From Guadua angustifolia (Eukaryota; Streptophyta; Magnoliopsida; Poales; Poaceae), in NCBI GenBank assembly GCA_036346375.1, contig JAYEVE010000738.1, positions 25,017-89,016 on the forward strand: 64,000 nt of DNA, in the 5' to 3' direction. The notes beneath the pieces are model-generated. The model made no database searches, was not told the origin of the DNA, and was given only the letters and a program-made list of their open reading frames with translations. Both the position numbers and the translations under genes were made by a program. Below are positions 48,481 to 57,550 of this stretch, piece by piece (position 1 is the stretch's first letter; each line of letters begins with the position of its first letter).

Positions 48481-49113
48481 GCATCAATTACCAAAAGAGG
48501 TCTTCAAGGAGATGCCTAAGAGGATAGAGGAGGAGGACCACGACCGCCTCCACGACCACGGCCAAAGTGATGAAAGTGATGGGGAAGAACTTGTCATGAA
48601 GGGGATCCACAGTTGCACCAATGTCATTCAATCACTGTTTCATTTCTTCAACCAAAGCACGAGTTTGGGCTTGAGATTCATCCATCCTAGCAAAGCGACT
48701 CTCCATTTGGGCATGCTCAAGGTCGAGCCTCTCCATCAAATCAGAATGAAGACTAGAGAGACTGGCCAAAACTGCATCGTGAGAAGGCATTGGGGGGTGC
48801 TCTTGCTGAGCCTACTGTTGCTACAGCTAATGTTGTGCCATGTGGCCAAGAACCTGAGGAAGTACTTCTCGAGGCTTGTATGGCTTATGTATGTTGGGCA
48901 GAGGGCCATTGTAACCAGTCATCCTCCTGATGATGGCCATAATGTGAGGAGTAAAATAAATTCTCTTGCCACGATCTATGGAAGAGGAATCTATCTCCCT
49001 GAAAATAAAATCTACCACATCAAACTTCTGCCTCTGTATGACTTTGCTGATCAAGTTACATGCATACCCTCTAATATCATCAAAGTTGCCACTCTTAGGG
49101 TGAATGGTAACTG
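48481..49113 (-). pseudogene. Retrotransposon-type 3' ORF of the copia element (function unknown)
   Basis: The minus strand reads FDVVDFIFREIDSSSIDRG, FTPHIMAIIRRMTGY and then PREVLPQVLGHMAQH. After stops it continues MESRFARMDESQAQ and RALVEEM, a heptad-like helix. Such phrases occur in retrotransposon proteins annotated only as plant transposon proteins; I cannot assign a biochemical role. It lies between the captured gene and the PPT. The plus-strand frame 48512-49114 is its shadow. Confidence 0.55.
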
Positions 49114-49243
49114 ATTAGTGAATTGGTAATAACTTTCAGCTGCATAGTACTATATTAAATATATTTATCTTAAATTAAAATAGTTTGGTACTTTTAGTCT
49201 ATCATCCATTTTCATTCTGGATTCGCCATTACTCTCAACGACC

Positions 49244-50127
49244 ATGGCCTCTCCTTGTTCCAGCTCATGTCGTCGCCTCCTCACCGGCGCCGAGCGCAAC
49301 ACGACACTCTCTATTGTAGTAGTCCTCCTATGCATGGTCGGCGGCGACGGCGGCTCCAACAACCTCACTGCCAGGTTCATGAAGTTAGACCTCCCGGAGG
49401 GCAACTTTGTAGTGCAAAGCCCGTACGACGTGCCGGAGGACCAGCGCTACTGCTACGCCACCGCCATAGGCGTACAGACTTTCTGGGTGTACACCACCGA
49501 TATGCCCTTCAACGCCATCACTCCCACCAACCCTCACACCGAAGTCTGGCTCGCCGTAAGCACCACAAAATCACAATTCTCATTAATCTTATATACTTGT
49601 TAATTTCACTTGTAATTAGTTAATTTTCCATGCATGCGTGTTTCTTGCAATTCATCATGAGTATCGACCAGTGAAGCAAAATGCATGGACTAATCAATCA
49701 ATCATCTGGTTACATGTCATCAATGCTAATGAAAGCAGGGTCATGACTACTCATCGGGGGTGTGGCAGTTCGAGGGGTACGGCTACGTGCCATCGGGGAC
49801 ATCGGGGGCATCAGTGAGGCAGATCCACGATAAGGACGGTGGCGCTCGTGCCACGATGATGATGCTGCACGTCTACAATGGCACTATGCGGTATTACAGC
49901 GGGAAGGCTGTGGAGTGCGTCTACGACCGGTGGCTCCGGCTCAACGTGGTCCACGATGTCGGCGTGTCGACCGTCGTCGCCACGCTGACGGGAGCCGAGG
50001 TCGGGTTGCCGCCGTGGCGCCCAACAGGTCACACTACTTCAAGTTCGGCATGTACATGCAGCACCACGACGTGTCCCCACGCATGGAGTCGGTGAATCCA
50101 TGGAGTAGCGTCGATGTTAATTGTTGA
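49244..50127 (+). pseudogene. Citrate-binding-protein-like (alginate-lyase-2-fold) gene captured in a copia element
   Basis: Small secreted protein of the plant citrate-binding-protein-like family; the biochemical role in grasses is unclear. Exon 1 (49244-49555) encodes a hydrophobic N-terminus (TLSIVVVLLCMVGG, signal-like), then VQSPYDVPEDQRYCYA and FWVYTTDMPFNAI. The intron 49556-49738 has GT-AG ends and phase 0. Exon 2 (49739-50127) reads HDYSSGVWQFEGYGYVPSG, MLHVYNGTMRYYSG, VYDRWLRLNVVHDVG. A frameshift near 49985 moves the end (RSHYFKFGMYMQHHD, MES) to another frame, stopping at 50127. About 230 residues is near full family length. It lies antisense to the host retrotransposon and keeps its intron. 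A TATA-like ctatattaaatat is about 95 bp upstream. Confidence 0.8.
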
Positions 50128-51681
50128 TTTGTTGGGTGGAATTGGATCTTTTTTCGAAGAACGTATGAGGAGGTGGGCGTTGTGTCGGTATGGGTTTGTC
50201 AGGCCATGTGCCTAAACCGTACGTGCCGTACCACCATGGTTCGAGCACCGCCCATTTGCAAGGTGGAAGTAGACTATTGCTATTACAAATAGAAGTTAAA
50301 CTAGAGCTAGAGAGCATGGCAAGCAAACCATCAAAAGAAGTAGATACACTAGACTTAGATATATAACAAGAAGCATTTTTTAGTCTAGACATATCATCAA
50401 GGATATTATAAGAAACTCCTACATTATTTTGGGATTTTGAATGATCTTTGAGAAGTAGAATCTCATGAGCTTCCTTTAGTTCCTCATAAGAGTCCCTGAG
50501 CGAGAGATATTCCTTTTTCAAGGCCTTATGCTTGGACTTCTCCTTACCAAGGTACTTATTCAAGTCCTTAAGTATATCCATAAGCCATCGAGGAGGACTC
50601 ACCATCATCGTTAGTTTTACCTTGTGATCTCCTTTTGCCATAAGACACAAAGCAATGCCGAAGGCGATGTAGCCTCCTTGATGGTGACTCCAAATAATCC
50701 CTTCTTGGAAGGAGTGCCATCATTAGATGAGTCAGAATCCGTATACTCTTCTTCAGTATCCCACTCACCAATGTGAGCCTCACCCTTATCATCTTTATTA
50801 AGGTTCTTGAAGAGCTTCTTCTTGACTTGGAATAGCTTTTTATTCTTAGGTGACTTGGCTTTGTCATTATTCTTCTTGGGACAATGGGAGACGATGTGCC
50901 CATTCTCATCATACTCATAGCATCGAATGTTGGTATAGCGATTGTTGCTAGAGTGTTGCCCCTTCTTGAATTTTTGAGGCATTTGAGCTTGAGCGCATCT
51001 TCATGAATCTCCTTATTCTCTTCACAAGGAGAGCCATCTCCTCCTTAGTGTCTTCTTCAGAGTCATCAAACGCCTTATCGCTTGACTTCACATTGACCTT
51101 GAAAGTAATATTCTTCTTCTTTGAAGAACTTTGCTCCAAGAGCTACTCCTTGTCTTTCTTGTAGAGCTCATTGGTAATGAGATTCCCAAGGAGTCCAGTT
51201 AGCACCATCTTTAGCAACTTGAGAGAGTTGAGGAATAATGTCACCAACATCTCGTATTTGTCCGGTAGAGCCCTAAGCATCTTATGAATAACATCAAAAT
51301 CGGTTAGTGACACACCAAGACCTTTGAGCTCATTCACTATGTTATTGAGCCTTGAATATATCTCATTTATGTTCTTATAAGGTAACATAATGAAACCCTT
51401 ATATTTGATCCTAAGCATATGCAAATTGGCCTCCTAGATCGAGGATGTTCCCTCATATATTTTCGAGAGGGTATTCTAAATCTGATGAGCGGTGTCTAGA
51501 TTTCTCACTTGATTGAACTCATCCACATTCAAGGCTCCAAATGGAGCGTTCATTGCTTGATCATTGAGATGAGAATTTCATTCTTCTTATTCAATGGCGA
51601 GTGTTGGATTTAATCCCATAGTGAAACCCTCATCCGTAATTCGCCATATGCTTAGGCTCATGGCCTTTGGATAAATGGTCA

Positions 51682-52822
51682 CTAGTTCAATGTCCGTGCG
51701 TTGCTACGAAAAATAAAATTGATAACGAAACATAAAAGCTAAGCAATAAAATAAAATTTTGCTACAAGATCAAACATATATTTATCCTGATTACAAAAGT
51801 TTCTACGGTTTCTCCTTGATAAGATATCGCCGTCTCATCCTCGCCTTCCTCGACGCCCATCCGATCGCCTCTGCGGCCACGGGAGCGGGCTTCGTGTCTT
51901 GCCGGTCTTCCCTCAACTGGCTGCTTGCCGCCTTTGAGCGCGGACTTCATCGCCGACTTGCCCGGCATCGGGAGGCAGAGCGTGGTGCCAATCTCATCGA
52001 TCCCATCCACCTAATTCGCAACTAACACCCACACACGTCAACAACCATCCCAAACCCAAATCGTCCCAAGAACGCACGCGAGATTGAATCCCACACCGAG
52101 GTCTCGCGTGGCAGTGGGGAGGTAGCCGACGTGCGCGGGAGATGATAAAGTGTCGGTGTTCTTCATGACGACGGCGTTGTTGTTACCTGTGTCGACGAAG
52201 GAATCACCGAACACCAGAATAACCGGCACTCGTGGCCTCTCGCCACTGCGCCTTGCGCCCGGACGCCGCCGTTGAGGTCCTTGCCATACGGCTTGAAGTC
52301 GGTCTTGGCGAGCGTGACGACGGCGTTGTTGTTACCCATGTCAATAGAGTCGTTGAACACCAGAATAGGCTGCACTCGCGGCCTTCCGCCGCTGTGCCTT
52401 GTGCTCACCGCCGCCACAATTGCAGGTCGGGAGGTAGCAAGACTCCATGGCCTCCCCGCACGCGCGCTTTGCGCCGACGCCGTTGAGGTCCTTGTCAGAC
52501 AACTTAAGTCGGCCTTGGCGAGCATGACAATGGCGTTGTTGTTACCCATATCGACGAATGAGTCGTTGAACACTAGAATAGCCGGCACCCGTGGCCTCCC
52601 GCGCGCTGCGCCTTGCGCTCGCCGCCGCCACAATTGCAGATCGGGAGGAATGAGGAGTCGGAAGAACCGTGGTTTGCGTCGCTAGCTATCGCAAGGAACA
52701 GAAGCGAAAAAGAACAGACCATTTTTTTCCGTCCACCGGTTCGATTTATTTTTGATTTAGAAGTGGGTTGGTGGTGAAGAACAGACGTATCACCACCAAC
52801 TCAAAATTAGAAGTAGTAGAGA
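51682..52822 (-). mobile_element. Helitron, 1,141 bp, carrying host-gene fragments
   Basis: The minus strand starts TCTCTACTAC and ends gcacggacattgaaCTAG. The 5' TC(TCTACTA) and 3' CTAG match plant Helitron termini, and the insertion lies between host A and T (tacgtA|...|Tgacc). Removing it restores the gag reading (M-T-I-Y). A weak hairpin (gtagcaacgcac) precedes the 3' end. No Rep/helicase, so non-autonomous. The interior has three GDSL-lipase starts (52038-52633) and a coding-like stretch at 51762-52010 that I do not recognise. Confidence 0.85.
52038..52633 (-). pseudogene. Three tandem copies of a GDSL esterase/lipase N-terminal segment
   Basis: GDSL lipases are secreted Ser esterases whose block I carries the nucleophile Ser in GDS. 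Three minus-strand copies: VPAILVFNDSFVDMGNNN (about 52590-52535), VQPILVFNDSIDMGNNN (about 52376-52325), VPVILVFGDSFVDTGNNN (about 52232-52175). The GNNN codons are 210 and 150 bp apart. The first two copies have FNDS in place of FGDS and share LAK(A/T)D and KDLNG downstream. The third is canonical but diverges after GNNN. Each is preceded by a G/C-rich stretch (gcgcaaggcgcag). Only the first part of the enzyme is present, so there is no function. Confidence 0.8.
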
Positions 52823-52940
52823 TACGTATTTTTCAATATACATAATTTGTGCTATCAAAGAAAGGTGCATTGCCTATGAATACCCCGTCACTAGCCATCT
52901 TTTACTCTCTAGGTGGTAAAGCCCTAAAAGAGAGTCCAAA

Positions 52941-52953
52941 CTCTGATACCACT
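52941..52953 (-). other. Primer binding site of the minus-strand copia
   Basis: Minus strand agtggtatcagag directly after the LTR end (GATCCTACA), the initiator-Met-tRNA type. Confidence 0.85.
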
Positions 52954-54499
52954 TGTAGGATCAAAGATAACCAACTAGAGCGGGTGAATAGGGGGTTTTT
53001 AATATTCTTTGGCTCTAATTGCAATAAATGATTAAGCAAAACTAGAATTAAGATTTTTAACAATTAAAGCCTAAATCGTCTAAGTTTCGTTAAGAGCATC
53101 AATAAGCTATGTCTAAGCAAATTATCAATCCTATGTAGATGAGCAAACACTAAGTACACTAGAAAAGTAAATTGCTCAAATAAATACAAGAGATCAAACC
53201 ACAAAGATAAGAACACAAATTTTTATCCCGTAGTCTCGGATACTTGCCGGTCTCCCCTAATCCATGTTAAAGTAACTTGGTCAACACAAGCTGGCTCGTT
53301 ACACAAATGAGCCTTTCTCGATCACTATGAGTATCTCTTCCCTGCTCTGGGTAGGTGAGCTCCGGCCTTCACAAATTAACCGCCGGCCTCCTCACAACCT
53401 TCTTGAGGAGATCATCGGTTCTCCCGCCTCCAAGCCTTGTAGGAGGCGGTAACCTCCAAGAGAATAGAGTGATAACGCTTGTTTAAGGTTGACTCAAGTG
53501 TCTAAATGGCTCAAACTAGAAATACATACTTCAATGCTCCTAACTCTCTTAAAAAGTGAATTTAATGCACAAAGAAAGAGAGGAGACTTGCTAGAGCTCA
53601 CAAGGTATTCAATTAGTGTCCAAGAAGCTCTCTTGATGCAGGTGTGGGGGTATTTATAACCCCCACCAACAATTCCAACCATTGAGATCAAGTAAATAAA
53701 AATCAGCCATCTCGGTACTACCGATTTGAGCAAAACTCAGAGTACCGCACCTCCTCCAATGGTTGAATTGGCGCATTATGTGCGGTCGGAAATAGCCGTT
53801 AAATGAGGTCCGCACTACTGGCACACAAAGTGCGGTAGTGCTGATTTTTTTACTCAAGATTGGCTTAGAAAAGCATCTTCTCTGTAAAATAAGTACCGAC
53901 ATGTAATTTGCGGTACTACCGAGGTCTGGTAGTACCGCCTTTTTCAATGCGGTAGTGCTAGATTTTGAAATACAGAGAAAATGCACAAAAACACCCATTC
54001 TGTAAATTGTCGAACAGAGATAGGTGTCGATACTACCGACGGCTGGTAGTACCGGATTTATACTGTTGGTAGCTCTAGCATTTTCTCAAAAGATGCATTT
54101 CTGTAAAATAGGTACCTGGCAGAAGTTCGGTGCTACTGCACATGCATTAGTACCGTCTTTATCATGACGGTACTACTAGTACAGAGTTTTTGAGAAAAGC
54201 ACGCTGCAAGAGCTCTCTGGAGAAAGGCTACTGTGGTGTAAACTACGATACTACCGACCATGCGGTAGTACCAGACCTAACATGGCGGTAGTGCCAATTT
54301 CTCTGAACATGCTCAAACAACTTTGGAGAATCATGTCCAAATACAATTAAGAGAGATTTTAAAAAGAGTTTGAGCCAAATGACCTTAATCAAATTCAAGC
54401 TATTATGCATCTCCCCTTTGATAGTGCGGCACTAATTCTAGCAATCTGATCTTTTACTACTAATTCATACTAATTCATAGATCTTTTACTACTAATTAA
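52954..54499 (-). repeat. 5' LTR of the minus-strand copia, outer end missing
   Basis: Plus strand TGTAGGATC..., aligned to 45315-46810 with many substitutions. TATA box on minus at 53658-53651. Homology stops near 54490 after a small local duplication (tttactactaatt); about 200 bp present in the other LTR (46810-47029) are absent. Confidence 0.82.
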
Positions 54500-56210
54500 T
54501 CCCCACATGATTAATTTGATGCTCAAGTAGATTGGAAAGTTCCGTAACCACGCCTCTATGATTGAGACTGCAAGAAAAATCTCTCGATGACTTTACAACC
54601 ATGCGAAACTTTATGCTATGATGAGGAAACATATTAGGGGTGAGTTAGTCAAATGGAATTCTACTCACTTCGAAACAAACTACATGTGTTCAGACAGTTT
54701 CCTTCATCGCAAAGAATATTTCTTGCGATAGATGGCCTCAATAGAATTTCTATCGCACTTTGTTCAAACTATGGAGAGGAGGTTTGTGTATTCTTGCCTC
54801 TCAAGTTTGGACTAGTGGGATAACCTTTGATCAGTTGTTAACTCTGTAGAATTGTTGTATGCATTCTTACATTTTACCGATCAAGACAGGGCACCTACGT
54901 TGAGCGAGGTGTTACTATGGTATAACATAATGCAACAGGAATATGGTAGCTTGTTTCATGACGCTTCAGCTACATTCAACCAATACATGGATGTTGTGAA
55001 CCCAAGAATGGGTGACCTAACGTGTGAAACTTATATGAACGCAGTAATACATTTTTCTTTGGAACAAAATATCTTGTACTTGCACGTATGTTACATACTT
55101 GTACTAACATGTGTCGTTGAACTTCATGCAACTGTTGCCTTGAACCATCGGGCGCACTACATGTATAGCACGACCAACACCTTTTTGTCAGATGTGTTTG
55201 GTCCGGACACACCCATGCTCTAGAAGTTTGCTCAGTGGATCGTTTTGCATTGCGCTTGTTCTAACAGATGCAAACATAATTAGAATACATTTGCATTCTC
55301 CACACTAAAGTTCGCAACCGCTTGTTCTACAAGAAACTCCATAAGATGGTATATGTTAACTACAATCTATGGCTCTGAATTCAAGTTGAAGAAAGTCAAA
55401 GGTGCACAACTGAAGACGATTCATTCCAGTGTCTTATAGAGTTTACACTGTGTAACACTGAAAAACCAATCCGATAGTGGATGGAGAAAGATATGTCTAC
55501 TGCTGACCCCTTACTTGATGAGGAGACAGGGAGTGATGTCCCCTCCCATCACTTCTTCTGACAAACCTAATTTATCCAATTATATTGCGAAAGAATACTA
55601 TAGTTGCAATCATCCCTGAATGGGCAAACATGATACTGAGTGACAGTCACACGGGGAAGAGGAAGCACCAAGCAGTGGCGATGAGGGAGCAAGCAAAAAG
55701 GAAAGCTTCCTCGAAAGAAATGGGGAAGCCTCCCACAGAGGAGGAATATTATGTAGGAAGTGATGACTCGACTGATAACACTTCCGGGGATCGTCGGAGC
55801 TTACCGTACCAAAAGTCTAATGATAGTAGCTTCAAGATGAACAACAATGATGGTAAGTCTGGTGATGATGTCTATATCCCTCTTACTTTCCGCTTAGAAG
55901 GACAGCATTCCATAGAATTTATAGGGGAGTTCTAGCACACTCATACCACATAGGACGAAGACCATAGCGTTCCACAATCATAAAGGACTACTACTGCAAG
56001 GAAAGGACCATCGACATAGCCATGATGCACCACAGGATAGCTTTAACTCATACAACGTTGTCGAGACACAAGTGAGTTATGGTTCATATGATCGCTATGA
56101 CTACGCCCATCATAGATGCTCATGCACAACCTCTCACCCAAAGGTTTATAAGTGGCAAGACCTCGAATTTTATGCCATGTTGTACCAACAATGACAAACG
56201 ACTAGTCCAT
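54500..56210 (+). pseudogene. hAT transposase C-terminal half with dimerisation region
   Basis: The frame from 54502 reads PHMINLMLK, ETARKISR, LYNHAKLYAMMRKH, RGELVKWNSTHFETNYM, DSFLHRKEYFLR, VNSVELLYAFLHFTDQDR and MGDLTCETYMNA. Near 55270-55370, in two frames, the hAT C-terminal dimerisation motif appears: CKHN-stop-NTFAF, then HTKVRNRLFYKKLHKMVYV. From 55585 the tail reads IPEWANMILSDSHTGKRKH and is acidic thereafter. Stops at 54528, 54588, 54729, 54813, 54828, 55219 and 55281 mostly sit where Trp, Arg or Gln is usual. A central catalytic part is absent between 55200 and 55230. Non-functional. Confidence 0.87.
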
Positions 56211-57095
56211 GGGTGGGGCAAACTGGCACTAATACAAGATAGAGTTGCTAACTATATGAGGATTATTAATGATGATGTCCACCGAGGAGTACAACATGGC
56301 CAACCAAGTGTATACCTAACAATACTACATATAGCCCCAAAGATAATGTTTCATTTGTATATTTCATTTCATTGCAACTCGATTTTTTACTAACATAGCA
56401 TTCATGTAGGTCTAATATGGCATATGTGTGATAACAGAAAGATGACGAAACTATGCCAAGTATGAACATTCATTTTCGGTGAAAAATATTGATTTTAAAT
56501 GTTATATGATATACATATTGAGATGTGGACTTGTTGGATTGATTTGAATGAAATGTTATTTATTAATATATTATTGCTAAATACCTACTTTACAACTTGA
56601 GATTGTGTAAAATACAAGAAATGTCATACCAAATTTTTTCTATATTTTTTCCATATTTTTCCATAATTGTGATGTTATTGCAAAATATGTACTTCACAAC
56701 TTAAAATATAGAAAAGGTCATGCTTGAATTTTATCCTATTTTCATTATTTTTTATATATTTCTAACATTTCTACTGATTTTTTCATCCTTTATTGGTTTT
56801 TTATTAAAAAAATTAGTATTTTTTGCAATTTTTTTCCAATTTTCCGCAATTTATTTCCACATTTCCTTTACTTTGCCGATTTTCGAAGAAAACCAGTCGA
56901 AAATTGGCGAAATCATTTGAAAATCGGCAAAATCAATCGATTTTTTATTGTTTTCGTTGCTATTTTGACCGCTGATTTGAAAGCAGTTTGGCTTTGCAAT
57001 TCCTTCAATTTCTACCGATTTTCCAGTGATTTTCAACGAAAATCGGTACCGAGCTCTCTTCGATTTTCCAATTCATTTCAATATTGTAAACCCTA
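56211..57095 (+). repeat. hAT 3' terminal region with subterminal CGATTTT repeats
   Basis: AT-rich non-coding end. CGATTTT or AAAATCG at 56877, 56920, 56938, 57016, 57039 and 57061, before the terminus gtaaaccct(a). The left end has the same word at 16604, 16632, 17108, 17129 and 17149. Confidence 0.75.
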
Positions 57096-57302
57096 GCTAT
57101 GGCCACTATTTTCTATTATAACATATTTGTAAAACCCAATAAAATTATAATATTATGAAAATACTTTTTGAAATAAATCTACGTATAGTATTCATGCATC
57201 TAATTTAAATATTTAAAAAGATATCAATACTCAAAGTCTTAAAATTTGTTTAGCCGTACATATATCCAAAACGATGATCATATGTGGCTCGACGGAGGTG
57301 AG
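57096..57302 (+). mobile_element. Right half of the Stowaway-like MITE split by the hAT
   Basis: ccactattttctattata onward, ending cgacggaggtgag. The reverse complement matches the left half (16530-16593) at the end and around atcgttttg. Followed by about 250 bp without features before the PUB stop codon. Confidence 0.6.
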
Positions 57303-57550
57303 CCTGGATCGTGTACACGCGACCTTCAGAAGCTCTCCTAACCGAGCTATCCCGGCTTTGCAGGTAAGCATGACCAAAATGCTGTTATTGTCTCTTACAA
57401 TTTCCAATCATGGAATAACTGGGAATTGATTTCTACGACCTACTAGTCAACATTGGCAGACATTCTTGATGCAGAAACTTACAGCTCACAAGAACATCTA
57501 GGAAGGATCTAGCATCTTAACAACGTTTCCAATTCACCGCGAACTTTCAT

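Larger units (their letters stand above)
50286..52898 (-). pseudogene. Copia gag of the minus-strand element, interrupted by a Helitron
   Basis: The start ATG at 52898 (MASDGVFIGNAPFFDSTNY) matches copia gag openings. The Helitron (52822-51682) interrupts it. The frame resumes MTIYPKAMSLSIWRITDEG, then NAPFGALNVDEFNQVRNL, HMLRIKYKGFIMLPYKNIN and LRALPDKYEMLVTLFLNSL, a UBN2-type capsid region. The zinc knuckle CYEYDENGHIVSHCPKKN lies near 50870-50925. A helical tail (YLGKEKSKHKALKKEYLSL) runs to about 50286, ending ICNSN, where non-gag sequence leading to the captured gene begins. Stops and shifts are present. Confidence 0.82.
45315..54499 (-). mobile_element. Minus-strand copia-like, pol-less LTR element carrying a host gene
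   Basis: On the minus strand: 5' LTR (54499-52954, outer end cut off), primer site, gag interrupted by a Helitron, a citrate-binding-protein-like gene in the opposite orientation, a retrotransposon-type 3' ORF, a small hAT insertion, PPT and 3' LTR (47029-45315). No protease, RT, RNase H or integrase is present. LTRs are clearly diverged, so it is older than the nested copia at 21957. The right flank shows no duplication because the outer part of the 5' LTR and adjoining hAT sequence are deleted. Confidence 0.85.
16594..57095 (+). mobile_element. hAT transposon, split by two LTR retrotransposons
   Basis: Termini tagggtttgtaa (left) and ttgtaaaccct(a) (right) form the inverted ends. Own sequence: 16594-18050 (left end and BED finger), 45216-45314 (middle scrap), ~54500-57095 (catalytic remnant, dimerisation region, right end), about 4.1 kb in all. 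The candidate 8-bp flanks (aacttgac and gctatggc) match poorly, so the target duplication is doubtful. The host MITE reads on across the two flanks. Both subterminal regions carry repeated CGATTTT/AAAATCG. The transposase is dead and a large middle part is missing. Confidence 0.8.

Noticed and set aside
48512..49114. 200-codon plus-strand frame as a gene
   Set aside because: The opposite strand reads retrotransposon-type motifs in the same place; the plus frame has no domain.
49244..50127. Functional host gene in its native place
   Set aside because: It lies inside a retrotransposon between gag and 3' ORF, within a hAT, and has a frameshift near 49985. Treated as a captured pseudogene.
45315..54499. 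Several independent transposon fragments instead of one minus-strand copia
   Set aside because: Primer site, gag start, PPT and both LTRs are in the right order and orientation, which supports one element with later insertions.
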